Assembly (NCBI GenBank): GCA_040255405.1
Contig: JBDZUX010000006.1
Location: forward strand, 1 to 64,000
DNA: 64,000 nucleotides
Direction: 5' to 3'
From: 66-474 sp040255405
Lineage (GTDB): Bacteria > Pseudomonadota > Gammaproteobacteria > Xanthomonadales > Rhodanobacteraceae
Part shown: positions 16,818 through 28,095 of the stretch, piece by piece
Layout: every line of letters begins with the position of its first letter
How positions within the stretch are numbered: the stretch's first letter is position 1
Notes under the pieces: model-generated
Databases searched by the model: none
What the model saw: only the letters and a program-made list of their open reading frames with translations
What the model was told of the DNA's origin: nothing
Position numbers and translations under genes: made by a program

Positions 16818-16970
16818 TGCGGAAAGGTACAACGCGCGATTTGCAGAATTGCCCAGGACGGCAAAAGCTTTTGACACGGATCAATACGGATGAAGGCCGG
16901 CGAAGCGACCCGATCAGTGCCGAACCTCAACCACAACCTCGTCATTTCAAGACAGTCCACCGTTTTCGTG

Positions 16971-17016
16971 CTCGTCATTCCGGGGCGCCCCGCAGGGACG
17001 AACCCGGAATGACGAG
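16971..17016. terminator. Inverted repeat downstream of the TonB receptor
   Basis: CTCGTCATTCCGGG at 16971-16984 and CCCGGAATGACGAG at 17003-17016 form a perfect 14-bp stem with an 18-base loop. It sits between the receptor stop and the halogenase start. There is no T-run, so it is probably a member of the dispersed CGTCATTCCGGG repeat family. It may still attenuate read-through or protect the receptor mRNA end. Confidence 0.5.
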
Positions 17017-17074
17017 AAATTCCCATGCGACACCGACTCCGTGCCATCGATGTCCGACTCGATCCGTGCTCCGG

Positions 17075-19933
17075 TCAGAACTTGTACGACACGCCGACTT
17101 CGTAGCGGCGCCCGTATTCCTCCCACGTCAGCACCTGGCGCGGATCGCCATTCTGGTACGTGATGAACTTCTGGTTGGTGAGGTTGGAGCCCTGCAACAG
17201 GAACGTCAGACCCTTCAGGCGACCATCGGGAATCGTGTAGCTGACCTGCGCGTCGTAGATGCTGCCGCCCTTGATGGTCTGCAGGATACGCGTGGCGCTG
17301 ATGCCCTGCACTTCGCCGAGGAAGCTGGTGCGGTAGCTGTCGCTGATGCGCGCTTCGAAGCCACCCTGCTGGAAGTAGATCGTGCCGTTGGCCACCCACT
17401 TCGACAGGCCCGGCACCGTGATCGCCTGCGGATTGCCCGCGTACGTGACGGAGCTCTTGGTGTAGTCGCCCGTCAGGATGAAGCCGAAACCGTCCAGCAC
17501 CGGCACCGAGGTGAAAGCCTTGAACGGCAGGTTGATCGTGCCCTGCAGGCCCTTCACGTTGCCCTTGCCATCGTTGGTCGGCCCGGACACGACACCATAG
17601 GTGGTGCCGAGCTGCTGCTTCTGCGCCGGCGACAGGAACGCGTCGACGAACGGCGCGAAGTCGTGCAGGAAGCCCGCGCTCGGATTGATGAAATCCGTGA
17701 GCTTCAGGTAATACCCGGACACCGCCATGTACCCCTGGTTCTGTGCGAAGTAGTGCTCGAGGCTGATGTTGAAGTTGTCGGCCATGGTGGGCAGCAATTC
17801 CGGGTTGCCGCCATTCGCGCTGAAGTACGACGTGTTCGGATCGGTGGAAGTCAGATGCGTGACGTTCCCACTGATCGCAAGGCTTGCGCTCATCTGGTCC
17901 ATGCGCGGCCGCGCCAGCACGCGCGCCACGCCGACGCGCAAATCGGTGCTGTCGGTGAAGCCGAACACCAGGTTGGCGCTGGGCAGCCAGCGGGTATAGC
18001 TGGTACCGCCCGAAACCGGCACCAGGGTCACGACCGAGGAACCGGTGTTGCTCGTGCCTGCCGCAACACGCTGGCCCTGCGAGGATTCGTTGGTATGCGC
18101 CACCTGCACGCCGATGTTGCCGCGCACCGGCACGTTGCCGAGTGAAGTATCCAGGCCGAACTGCACGAACGGCGTGGTATCGAGCTCGCGCACCTTCCAG
18201 TTCGGCGGCACGCCGATCGACGACAACGCGGTCGGGAACAGGTCGTAGGTGCCATTGGAGAGCAAATCCAGCGGGTTGTAGATCACCTGCGGGCCGATGC
18301 CCATCCACGCCAGCGGATCGCCGGTCCCGGCGGACGGGATCGGCGCGGTCTGCGCACCATTCGGAAGGACGATGAAGTCCTGGCCGATGTTGTAGTTCTT
18401 GTTGCGGGTGGCGCGATCGACGCCGAACTTCACGTTCGAGAACGGGCCGCTCATGAAGTCGTACTGGACGCTCAGGCGCAGCCGCGCGAGGTAATCGTTG
18501 GTATGCGGCGCGTTGATGAAGCCCGCCTGCACCACCGGCGGATTGTTGCCGCTGCCCCAGCCTTGCGGATCGGTCAGCAGCAGGCCCTGGGTGTAGTCCT
18601 GCGCGGTGTTGACGTACAGCAGGCCGTTGGATAGTTCGCTGAAATCAATGGTGTCGAGCGGACCCGTCTTGCTGTATCCGGTGCCCGTATAGCTTTCGAG
18701 CAGGATGTCGCTGCGGTCGGCACGCGAGTAGCTGGCATCCAGTTCGCCCGACCAGCCTTCGCTGAAGCGGAACTTGTTGTTCCAACCGATGTTCCAGACC
18801 TTGGCGCGGGTCTTGTTGTAGTCATTGCGGACTACCGCGGCCACGCCGTCATACGTGCCGCTTTGATCGAAGCCGTTCTGCGCGTTGGCGGACGCCAGCG
18901 TCGCACCGCCCCACAGCAGCGGCAGCTCCATGCCCTTGGCTTGCTGGGTCTCGCGGAAGTTGTCCCAGGTGAGGTCAAGGGTGCTGGTGAAGTTGTCGCT
19001 CGGCTTGAATTGCAAGGTCGCGAGCAGGCCCAATCGGTTCAACTGGTCCGAGATGCCGTAATTCTTGGAACCGCCCACCACCAAATTGCCGCTCGAGTCG
19101 GTGGGATAACCCCACGGTGCCTGATGTTCGATCTGCGCCGGATTGGATTCCATATCCACCCCCAGCGTGACGCCGAAGGTGTGGTCGGCGAACTGGTCGA
19201 CGTACACGCCGTTCACCGAATAGCCGTGATCACTTACGCCTTCGCCGGGGGAAAGCGTGTCGAGGCTGTTCCACACGTAGCGCGCGTTGACCGCCGCGAC
19301 TCGGTGGTCTTGCTCCAGGGGCCGGATCGTGCGCATGTCCACGGTGCCCGACAGCCCCTGCCCGATGAGGCCGGCGCTGGGCGACATGTACACGACCACC
19401 GAGTTGAACCAGCTCGACGGGTACTGGTCGTATTGCACGTCGCGGTTGTTGGAAGTGCTGACCTGCTCGCGGCCGTTGACGAGCGCGGTCGAGAAATCGG
19501 GGCCAAGGCCGTGGATCGTGAGCACCTGCGGACGGCCGCTGAGCGTTTGCACCGCGAGGCCGGGCAGCCGGCCGAGCGTGTCGGCGATGCTGGTGCCCGG
19601 CAGTTTGCCGATCTGTTCGGCGGAAACCGCTTCGACGATTTCGTCGGAGTTGCGCTTGATCGCGGTGGCGTTCTGCAGGCTTCCGGCGTAGCCGTGTACG
19701 TTGATGGCCTGCAATTGGGTCGGCTGGCCCTTGCGCTTCTTTTGCTTGTCCGCGTCCGCCGGATCCTGGCTGGTGGTGTCCTGGTCGGTGGCGGTGGATT
19801 GCGCTTGCGGCTGCGCCTGTTCCTGCGCACCGCCCGCAGGTGCGCTGGCGGCGAAGGCGATGTTGGCGCAAGTCGCGAGGCCGATGCCCGCGGAGAGCAG
19901 CGCCAGCGTCAGCATGTTGCGTTTCGGTTGCAT
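17075..19933 (-). CDS. TonB-dependent outer-membrane receptor (Xanthomonas/Caulobacter type)
   Basis: Receptor of 952 residues. It has a signal peptide (ending near ANIAFA-AS), a Gln/Ala-rich linker, a possible TonB box near LQAINVHGY and a plug domain (IVEAVSAEQIGKLPGTSIADTLGRLPG and related motifs). A large beta-barrel follows, ending in VGVSYKF with the terminal Phe expected of outer-membrane proteins. The plug wording matches the subfamily linked to complex-carbohydrate uptake in Xanthomonas and Caulobacter. It should import gluco-oligosaccharides into the periplasm for the hydrolases encoded downstream. The start at 19933 has GGGGACG upstream; a palindromic operator lies about 125 bases before it. 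Confidence 0.93.
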   Translation of the reverse strand: MQPKRNMLTLALLSAGIGLATCANIAFAASAPAGGAQEQAQPQAQSTATDQDTTSQDPADADKQKKRKGQPTQLQAINVHGYAGSLQNATAIKRNSDEIVEAVSAEQIGKLPGTSIADTLGRLPGLAVQTLSGRPQVLTIHGLGPDFSTALVNGREQVSTSNNRDVQYDQYPSSWFNSVVVYMSPSAGLIGQGLSGTVDMRTIRPLEQDHRVAAVNARYVWNSLDTLSPGEGVSDHGYSVNGVYVDQFADHTFGVTLGVDMESNPAQIEHQAPWGYPTDSSGNLVVGGSKNYGISDQLNRLGLLATLQFKPSDNFTSTLDLTWDNFRETQQAKGMELPLLWGGATLASANAQNGFDQSGTYDGVAAVVRNDYNKTRAKVWNIGWNNKFRFSEGWSGELDASYSRADRSDILLESYTGTGYSKTGPLDTIDFSELSNGLLYVNTAQDYTQGLLLTDPQGWGSGNNPPVVQAGFINAPHTNDYLARLRLSVQYDFMSGPFSNVKFGVDRATRNKNYNIGQDFIVLPNGAQTAPIPSAGTGDPLAWMGIGPQVIYNPLDLLSNGTYDLFPTALSSIGVPPNWKVRELDTTPFVQFGLDTSLGNVPVRGNIGVQVAHTNESSQGQRVAAGTSNTGSSVVTLVPVSGGTSYTRWLPSANLVFGFTDSTDLRVGVARVLARPRMDQMSASLAISGNVTHLTSTDPNTSYFSANGGNPELLPTMADNFNISLEHYFAQNQGYMAVSGYYLKLTDFINPSAGFLHDFAPFVDAFLSPAQKQQLGTTYGVVSGPTNDGKGNVKGLQGTINLPFKAFTSVPVLDGFGFILTGDYTKSSVTYAGNPQAITVPGLSKWVANGTIYFQQGGFEARISDSYRTSFLGEVQGISATRILQTIKGGSIYDAQVSYTIPDGRLKGLTFLLQGSNLTNQKFITYQNGDPRQVLTWEEYGRRYEVGVSYKF

Positions 19934-20057
19934 GGTTTCGTCCCCAGTGATGATCGTCGTTGTGCCTGCCGCGGGCTGCGCCGCGCGTGCGGACTCGCGC
20001 ACGGGGCGCGGGGTCGTGTCTGCATGGTAGGGGCCGGGTTTCGCCGCGGACCGCCGG

Positions 20058-20072
20058 CGAATACGTATTCAT
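20058..20072 (-). promoter_or_regulatory. Operator copy 1 (ATGAATACGTATTCG)
   Basis: On the minus strand the 15-mer ATGAATACGTATTCG surrounds the perfect palindrome GAATACGTATTC. It lies about 125 bases upstream of the TonB receptor start. It matches operator copy 2 at 14 of 15 positions in inverted orientation. A LacI-type regulator encoded 2 kb away is the probable binder. Confidence 0.7.
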
Positions 20073-20246
20073 GGCGCGGCGCACCCGCGTTTGTTGCACC
20101 GCACCACGGCGCCTGCCGGCACGGTTCCGGTCGACACGCTTTCTGCGCAAACCCCCGGTGCACGGACGGTCCTGCGCGCCCGGCGCTGCGCAGGCGTGCC
20201 GACGCCGGCGCCGCGTTTCGCCGGGCATGACGCACCCGCAACATCC

Positions 20247-20261
20247 ATGAATACGTATGCG
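20247..20261 (+). promoter_or_regulatory. Operator copy 2 (ATGAATACGTATGCG)
   Basis: This 15-mer differs by one base from copy 1 and has the opposite orientation. It lies about 90 bases upstream of the GH13 alpha-glucosidase start, so each divergent unit has its own copy. The flanking CC is also shared, giving CCATGAATACGTATKCG as a working consensus. Confidence 0.7.
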
Positions 20262-20352
20262 TGCACGGGCCAGGGTCCGCATGCCTGCCGCTAAGCTGGA
20301 CGCCGTTTTCAGCGCCGCGGAGTCCCGTGCGCGCATGGCATGGGGCGTCTCG

Positions 20353-21987
20353 ATGACCGATGTGCAGTGGTGGCGCGGTGCCGTCATCTACCAGATCTAT
20401 CCGCGCAGCTTCCTCGACACCGACGGCGACGGCGTGGGCGACCTGCGCGGCATCATCGAGCGACTCGACTACGTGGCATCACTGGGCGTGGACGCGGTAT
20501 GGATCGCGCCGTTCTTCAAGTCGCCGATGGCCGATTTCGGTTACGACATCGCCGATTACCGCGCGGTCGACCCGCTCTTCGGCACGCTGGAGGACTTCGA
20601 CCGGCTCCTCGCGAAAGCGCACGCGCTGGGCCTGAAGGTGATGATCGACCAGGTCTTGAGCCACACCTCGGCCACCCACGCGTGGTTTCGCGAAAGCCGG
20701 CAGAGCCGTGACAACCCGAAGGCTGATTGGTACGTGTGGGCCGATCCGCGCGAGGACGGCACTGCGCCGAACAACTGGTTGTCGATCTTCGGCGGTCCCG
20801 CCTGGAAGTGGGAGCCGCGCCGCCAGCAGTACTACCTGCACAATTTCCTGACCGAACAGCCGGACCTCAACTTCCACCACCCCGACGTGCGCGCGGCGAT
20901 GCTGGAAAACCTGCGCTTCTGGCTCGATCGCGGCGTGGACGGCTTCCGGCTGGACTCGATCAACTTCTGTTTCCACGACGCACAGCTGCGCGACAACCCG
21001 CCCAAGCCCAAGGATCGCCGCTCGGGGCGCGGGTTCAGCGCCGACAATCCCTACGCGTACCAGTACCACTACTTCAACAACACCCGGCCGGAGAACCTGG
21101 CGTTCCTCGACGCACTACGCGCGCTGCTCGATGGCTATCCGGGCACGACCACGCTGGGCGAAATCGCATCGGAAGATTCGCTGGCAACGATGGCCGAATA
21201 CACGACCGCGCACCGCCTGCACATGGGCTACAGCTTCGAACTGCTCACCGACGATTTCAGTGCCGCCTACATCCGCGACACGGTGCGCGCGCAGGAGTCG
21301 AAAATGACGGAAGGCTGGCCGTGCTGGGCGATTTCCAACCATGACGTGGAACGCGTGCTCAGCCGCTGGGGCGGCGGCCGCGCCTCCGCGGCGCTGGCCA
21401 GCCAGCTCACGGCGATGGTGTGCTCGCTGCGCGGCTCGGTATGCGTGTACCAGGGCGAGGAACTGGGCCTGACCGAGGCCGAGGTGCCGTTCGAGGCGCT
21501 GCGCGATCCGTACGGCATTGCCTTCTGGCCGCAGTTCAAGGGGCGCGACGGCTGTCGCACGCCGATGCCGTGGACCGCGGACGCCCACGGCGGATTCACC
21601 CGCGGCGCGCCGTGGCTGCCGGTGCCGCAGGAACATCTGGCGCTGGCGGTGTCGCGCCAGGAGACCGATGAGGCTTCGACGCTCCACGGCTTTCGCGCCT
21701 TCATGCACTGGCGTCACGCGCATCCGGCGCTCCGCACCGGCACCATCCGCTTCCTGGACACGCCGGAACCGGTGCTGGCGTTCGTCCGTGAAGCGCCCGG
21801 CGAAACCCTGCTGGTCGCCTTCAATCTTTCGGACGCGGCCACCGACGTGGAACTGCCTTCGATCCGCGGTGCGCAGCGCGTGCGCGGACACGGCTTGCAC
21901 GAGGGCACGCTGGACGGCGAGCGCGTGCACCTGCCCGCCTGTGGCGCAATCTTTGCCTCGCTCGCCGAAGGAGACGCACCCGATTGA
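20353..21987 (+). CDS. Cytoplasmic GH13 alpha-glucosidase
   Basis: Enzyme of 544 residues without a signal peptide. It begins WWRGAVIYQIYPRSFLDTDGDG, typical of alpha-glucosidase/oligo-1,6-glucosidase members, and resembles the Xanthomonas XgtA group (GH13 subfamily 23). The triad is Asp201 in GFRLDSIN, Glu270 in LGEIASED and Asp331 in ISNHDVER. It should release glucose from imported maltooligosaccharides and may transglucosylate. The start at 20353 aligns with the family; upstream ATGs at 20335 and 20257 add unconserved residues. It is followed by the LacI regulator and glucokinase on the same strand. Confidence 0.9.
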   Translation: MTDVQWWRGAVIYQIYPRSFLDTDGDGVGDLRGIIERLDYVASLGVDAVWIAPFFKSPMADFGYDIADYRAVDPLFGTLEDFDRLLAKAHALGLKVMIDQVLSHTSATHAWFRESRQSRDNPKADWYVWADPREDGTAPNNWLSIFGGPAWKWEPRRQQYYLHNFLTEQPDLNFHHPDVRAAMLENLRFWLDRGVDGFRLDSINFCFHDAQLRDNPPKPKDRRSGRGFSADNPYAYQYHYFNNTRPENLAFLDALRALLDGYPGTTTLGEIASEDSLATMAEYTTAHRLHMGYSFELLTDDFSAAYIRDTVRAQESKMTEGWPCWAISNHDVERVLSRWGGGRASAALASQLTAMVCSLRGSVCVYQGEELGLTEAEVPFEALRDPYGIAFWPQFKGRDGCRTPMPWTADAHGGFTRGAPWLPVPQEHLALAVSRQETDEASTLHGFRAFMHWRHAHPALRTGTIRFLDTPEPVLAFVREAPGETLLVAFNLSDAATDVELPSIRGAQRVRGHGLHEGTLDGERVHLPACGAIFASLAEGDAPD

Positions 21988-22073
21988 GCGGGTCCGCCCG
22001 GCAGCATCGCGCGAATTTGGCTAGCATCGGCAGCCGCGACCGTACGATCGTGGCTCCCGAAGGCCGTTCCCGC

Positions 22074-23138
22074 GTGCACAGCAAGAAACGCATCACGTCG
22101 TTCGACATTGCCGAAAAGGCCGGGGTTTCCCAGGCCACGGTTTCGCGCGCGCTGCGCGGCGATCCTTCGGTGAGCGAGGACACCCGCAGGCGCGTGGAAG
22201 CGGCCGCGGCGACACTCAACTACACGGTGGACAAGAGCGCGTCGAGCCTGCGCGGCAGGCTGACCGGCACGCTCGCGCTGCTGTTCTTCGAGGATCCCAC
22301 GCCCGACGATTCGCACATCAATCCGTTCTTCCTGTCGATGCTGGGCTCGATCACCCGTGCCTGTGCGCGGCACGGTTACGACCTGCTGATCTCGTTCCAG
22401 GAACTTGCCCGCGACTGGCACGCGGACTTCGCCGAGAGCAAAAAGGCCGACGGCATCATCCTGCTCGGCTACGGAGATTACCTGACCCACACCAGCCGGC
22501 TGGAAAAATTGCGCGCGCGCGGCACCAAGCTGGTGAGCTGGGGCGCGGTGATGCCCGACCAGCCCTGCGTCACGATCGGCTGCGACAACTTCAGCGGCGG
22601 CCGCAGCGTCACCGAACACCTGCTCGACCAAGGCTGTCGCCGCATCGCGTTCATCGGCGATGCTTCGCGGCACTTCCCGGAATTCCAGGAACGCTATCGC
22701 GGACACCTGCAGGCCCTGCGCACGCGCGGCATCGTGCCGGACGACGCGCTGCAGGTGGACGCGGAGAGCTCGCAGCAGGAAGGCCGTCGCGCGGTGGAGG
22801 CCTTGCTCGCGCGCGGTGAATCGTTCGATGCCGTCTTTGCCGCCAGCGACCTGATCGCGATCGGCGCCATCGGCGCGCTGTCGGCGCATGGCATCGGCGT
22901 CCCATTCGAGGTCGCGGTGGCGGGCTTCGACGACATCCCGATGGCCAGCTTCGTCAACCCGCCGCTCACAACCGTGTTGCAGGACACGCGCCGCGCCGGT
23001 GAAATGCTGGTGGACAGCCTGCTGCGATTGATCCACGACGAACACGTCGAAAGCAGGATGTTGCCAATGAAATTGATGGTGCGGCGTTCCAGCTTGTGGA
23101 AGGACCTCGCCCACTCCGAATCCACGCGTGAGGACTGA
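22074..23138 (+). CDS. LacI-family transcriptional regulator
   Basis: Regulator of 354 residues. The helix-turn-helix is at the N terminus (ITSFDIAEKAGVSQATVSRALRG), followed by a periplasmic-binding-protein-like sensor with typical FIGD, AVAGFDDIPMASFVNPPLTTV and RRSS motifs. It probably represses the glucan genes and is released by maltose or glucose-derived ligands. The start is uncertain: GTG at 22074 fits the family N-terminus and has GAAGG upstream, while a TTG at 21984 overlaps the alpha-glucosidase stop and has a stronger AAGGAG. The glucokinase gene follows after six bases. Candidate operators are at 11057, 20058 and 20247. Confidence 0.9.
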   Translation: MHSKKRITSFDIAEKAGVSQATVSRALRGDPSVSEDTRRRVEAAAATLNYTVDKSASSLRGRLTGTLALLFFEDPTPDDSHINPFFLSMLGSITRACARHGYDLLISFQELARDWHADFAESKKADGIILLGYGDYLTHTSRLEKLRARGTKLVSWGAVMPDQPCVTIGCDNFSGGRSVTEHLLDQGCRRIAFIGDASRHFPEFQERYRGHLQALRTRGIVPDDALQVDAESSQQEGRRAVEALLARGESFDAVFAASDLIAIGAIGALSAHGIGVPFEVAVAGFDDIPMASFVNPPLTTVLQDTRRAGEMLVDSLLRLIHDEHVESRMLPMKLMVRRSSLWKDLAHSESTRED

Positions 23139-23144
23139 AGGAAG

Positions 23145-24128
23145 ATGCACGAGCTTGCACTGATCGGCGATATCGGCGGCACCAACGCGCGCTTCGCGCT
23201 CACCGACCTGACCGCCGACGCGCCGCAGATCCTGAAGGAACAGACGCTCACCGACGCCGGCTTCCACAGTCTGCGCGACGCGGCGCGGCACTATCTCGAA
23301 GCGACCCAGGTCGAACCCGTGCGCGCCGCGCTGGCGGTCGCTTCGCCGATCGAAGGCGACGACATCACCCTGACCAATCGCGACTGGTCATTCAACCGCG
23401 ACACGCTGCAACACGCGCTCGGGCTCGACGACCTGCGGCTCATCAACGACTTCGCGGCCATCGCATGGGCGGCACCGCACCTCGCCACCAGCGACCGCAT
23501 CGCGGTCCACGGCACGCTCACGACGCCACCGCTTGGCCCGGTCACGCTGATCGGCGCCGGCACCGGGCTCGGCGTCGCGTTGCTGACGGGCTCGGCCACG
23601 CAGGGCTGGCACGCGGTCCCCACCGAAGGCGGCCACGCCAGCTTCGCGCCCACCGACGATGAGGAGCGCAAGATCGCCGCCTGGCTGCGCAAGCGCCACG
23701 GGCGCGTATCGACCGAGCGCTTGCTGAGCGGCCACGGCCTGTCCAACATCGATGCCTGCCTGCGCGGGGTGGAGCCCGTGCCGGCGCCTGCCACGCAGAC
23801 CGGTTCGCGGCGTTCCAAGGACGTGGTCGATGCGGCGCTGGCGGGCGAAGCCGATGCCGTGCACGCACTGCGGCGTTTCTGCCGGATCTACGGTGCAGCC
23901 GCAGGTGACGCCGCGCTGCTGCACGGCGCCAACACCGTGATGATCGCGGGGGGCGTGGTGCTGCACTTCCTCGATTTCTTCCGCGCCAGCGAGTTCATGG
24001 AAGCCTTCACCGCCAAGGGCCGCCACGCCGATTACATGCGGCGCATGGCGGTGCAGGTGATCACGCATCCGAACCCGGGCCTGCTCGGCGCCGCCGTCGC
24101 GGCGCGCCAAGGCAAAATCGGCGTCTGA
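23145..24128 (+). CDS. glk: Glucokinase
   Basis: ATP-dependent glucokinase of 327 residues, Glk type rather than ROK type. The phosphate-binding start LIGDIGGTNARFALTD, the GPVTLIGAGTGLGVALL segment and the EGGHASFAP substrate region are conserved. It phosphorylates glucose released by the alpha-glucosidase, feeding glycolysis or the Entner-Doudoroff pathway. It is co-oriented with the LacI gene after a six-base gap, with GAAGGAAG as ribosome binding site. It ends just before a perfect 8-bp hairpin. Confidence 0.95.
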   Translation: MHELALIGDIGGTNARFALTDLTADAPQILKEQTLTDAGFHSLRDAARHYLEATQVEPVRAALAVASPIEGDDITLTNRDWSFNRDTLQHALGLDDLRLINDFAAIAWAAPHLATSDRIAVHGTLTTPPLGPVTLIGAGTGLGVALLTGSATQGWHAVPTEGGHASFAPTDDEERKIAAWLRKRHGRVSTERLLSGHGLSNIDACLRGVEPVPAPATQTGSRRSKDVVDAALAGEADAVHALRRFCRIYGAAAGDAALLHGANTVMIAGGVVLHFLDFFRASEFMEAFTAKGRHADYMRRMAVQVITHPNPGLLGAAVAARQGKIGV

Positions 24129-24136
24129 CGGAACCC

Positions 24137-24156
24137 CGTCGCTCAGCGGAGCGACG
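24137..24156 (+). terminator. Hairpin after glucokinase
   Basis: CGTCGCTC at 24137-24144 and GAGCGACG at 24149-24156 pair perfectly around a 4-base loop, nine bases after the glucokinase stop. There is no T-run, so factor-independent termination is doubtful. The rest of the gap to 24405 shows no gene. Confidence 0.45.
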
Positions 24157-24405
24157 TGGTCGCAAGCGTGGGCGCAAATCATCCTTCGATGCGCGCGCAA
24201 CGCCGGGGAAGGCATCGACCAGCCTGGAGCGGTAGCCGAAGCGGTCAGGCAGGTCCTGCGGCAAGTCGGCGCGCCCGGACACTGATGCAACCCAGCGCCG
24301 CACCGGGATGGCGCTGAACGGACTGCGCGGCCGGTGTTGCCGCTCGCGCACCGCACGTCCATGATGATGTGACTGACCGCGTGTTGAAGGACCAACCTCG
24401 CGACC

Positions 24406-25650
24406 ATGCATCTCGCGGAACTCCTGGCGTTCGCCGGCTTCGGTGCCGTGATCCTGATCGTGGCATGGTTGCCGTTGTGGCTGGAGCGCCTGCCGCTCAC
24501 CTTGCCGATGCTGGCGGTCGGCGCCGGTTTCGTCGCCTTCCTGTTCACGCCGGAACTTGCCGCACCGCAGGCGCACCCGCTGATCGCGACGGTGCTGCTG
24601 GAAGTGGTACTGATCGTCGCGGTGATGGGCGCCGGCTTGAGCATCGACCGGCGTTTCACGTGGCGCGGCTGGACCAGCACGTGGCGGTTGCTGGTGGTCG
24701 TGATGCCCGTGTCGGTCGCGGCGCTGGCGGCGCTGGGATGGGGACTGCTGGGGCTGCCGCTCGGGGTGGCAGTATTGCTTGGCGCGATCCTGGCCCCGAC
24801 CGATCCGGTACTGGCGGCGTCGGTGCAGGTCGGCCCACCCGGCGTGGGCGAGGAAGATGAAACGCGTTTCGCACTCACGTCCGAAGCTGGCCTGAACGAC
24901 GGGCTGGCACTGCCATTCCTCGTGCTCGGCGCCAGCCTGATCGCGCACGATGCGCAACCGGGTTGGTGGATCGCGCGCTGGGCCGCCGTCGATCTCGTGT
25001 GGGGCGTTGCCATTGCTGGCGCGGTGGGATTTGCTTGCGGTTGGCTGCTGATCAAGGGCAACAATTTGCTGCCCGAACGCCTGCAACTTTCGCAATCCAG
25101 CGAAGGGCTGGCATCGGTGGGGCTGGCGTTTCTCGTGTATGCAGCCGCCGAGGTGCTGCACGGCTACGGATTCGTCGCGGTGTTCGCGGCCGCCGTCACC
25201 TTGCGCAAATTCGGAAGCGCACTCGAATACGCGCGGCGCCTCACCGCTTCCGCGCGCCGGCTCGAACGCATGCTGGCGTTCCTCGTGTTCGGGCTGTTCG
25301 GCGGCGCGATCGCCAGCGGCGTGCTGGACGGAATTGGCTGGCGCGAAGCCGCGTTCGCGGTGCTGGCGCTGCTGGTGGTGCGTCCACTCGCGGCCCTGCT
25401 GGGGTTCGTCGGGTCGAAACACCCCATGCCGGTCCGGCTGGCCCTCGGGTATTTCGGCATCCGCGGGCTCGGTTCGCTGTATTACATCAGCCGCGAGGTG
25501 GGCGCCAATCCACACCACAACCCGCTCGGGTTGTGGTCGGTGACCGCGCTGACCGTGCTGTTCTCGATCGCGCTTTACGGTGTCACCGCACGACCCGTGT
25601 TGCGGGTGCTGGACCGGATCCTGGGGCGACACAAGTCGAACGCGCATTGA
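24406..25650 (+). CDS. CPA1-type monovalent cation:proton antiporter
   Basis: Inner-membrane protein of 414 residues with about twelve helices. GAILAPTDPVLAASVQVGPPG and TSEAGLNDGLALPF are the ion-binding motifs of the NhaP/CPA1 family, and the Asp in the second is the expected cation and proton site. It should exchange Na+ or K+ for protons for pH and salt balance. There is no cytoplasmic TrkA domain, unlike some relatives. It stands alone between glk and uvrB, which is convergent. The start has GAAGGA about 16 bases upstream, a loose fit. Confidence 0.88.
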   Translation: MHLAELLAFAGFGAVILIVAWLPLWLERLPLTLPMLAVGAGFVAFLFTPELAAPQAHPLIATVLLEVVLIVAVMGAGLSIDRRFTWRGWTSTWRLLVVVMPVSVAALAALGWGLLGLPLGVAVLLGAILAPTDPVLAASVQVGPPGVGEEDETRFALTSEAGLNDGLALPFLVLGASLIAHDAQPGWWIARWAAVDLVWGVAIAGAVGFACGWLLIKGNNLLPERLQLSQSSEGLASVGLAFLVYAAAEVLHGYGFVAVFAAAVTLRKFGSALEYARRLTASARRLERMLAFLVFGLFGGAIASGVLDGIGWREAAFAVLALLVVRPLAALLGFVGSKHPMPVRLALGYFGIRGLGSLYYISREVGANPHHNPLGLWSVTALTVLFSIALYGVTARPVLRVLDRILGRHKSNAH

Positions 25651-25890
25651 TGCCGCAACGATCCATGCGGCGAGCCGTCAGCGAATCAGGTAACCCTGTA
25701 CGTCGACGCACGCGCCGCGGATTTCCAGGATTGGCCTGGGGATGCGTTGGGCATCTGAAATCCGCGAGCGGGCGTCAGGATCCGGTTTCATTCATCGCGC
25801 GCGCAACCCCCTTCGCGTTGGGCGCGTGTGGGGTGGCCTGCAGGCAGGCTCCTGCAATCGAACGTCGGTCGTGTTGGCACGCCGACCCCG

Positions 25891-27957
<2,067 letters not shown>

Positions 27958-27963
27958 CCCGAC

Positions 27964-27969
27964 ATTATA
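27964..27969 (-). promoter_or_regulatory. -10 box TATAAT of uvrB (leaderless type)
   Basis: On the minus strand TATAAT is followed by six bases (GTCGGG) and then the uvrB ATG, placing the expected transcription start at or next to the A of ATG. No Shine-Dalgarno sequence is present. A good -35 is not seen. Confidence 0.7.
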
Positions 27970-27978
27970 CGTTTGCCC

Positions 27979-27999
27979 TGCTGACAACCCTTGTCAGCA
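27979..27999. promoter_or_regulatory. 21-bp palindrome between uvrB and the SIR2-TIR operon
   Basis: TGCTGACAA at 27979-27987 and TTGTCAGCA at 27991-27999 form a perfect 9-bp inverted repeat around CCC. It lies just upstream of the uvrB -10 box, and about 97 bases before the divergent SIR2-TIR start. It could be an operator, for example for an SOS-type or stress repressor. It does not match the CTGT-N8-ACAG LexA box of E. coli. Which gene it serves is open. Confidence 0.55.
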
Positions 28000-28095
28000 A
28001 GGTGCCGCAGGCCGGCAACCACCCGCCGTGGGCAGCCCATGCAACCGGCCATCCGCTGGAGTAAGCTCCGCGCGTCCATTGCGAGGGTTGGCGAA

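Larger units (their letters stand above)
19934..20352. other. Divergent regulatory region of the glucan locus
   Basis: This 419-base gap separates the receptor (minus) from the alpha-glucosidase (plus) and must hold both promoters. It contains two near-identical palindromes, described separately, in opposite orientation. No protein-coding frame here is convincing. The sequence is rich in GC-rich hairpins. Confidence 0.6.

Noticed and set aside
24129..24405. Antisense frame in the glk-antiporter gap
   Set aside because: It is a continuation of a shadow of both neighbours and has no recognisable features.
27979..27999. Palindrome as a bidirectional terminator
   Set aside because: Both neighbouring genes are transcribed away from it and there is no T-run, so an operator is more likely.
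27979..27999. Palindrome as a classical E. coli LexA box
   Set aside because: It lacks CTGT-N8-ACAG spacing. A lineage-specific LexA site cannot be judged from the sequence alone.
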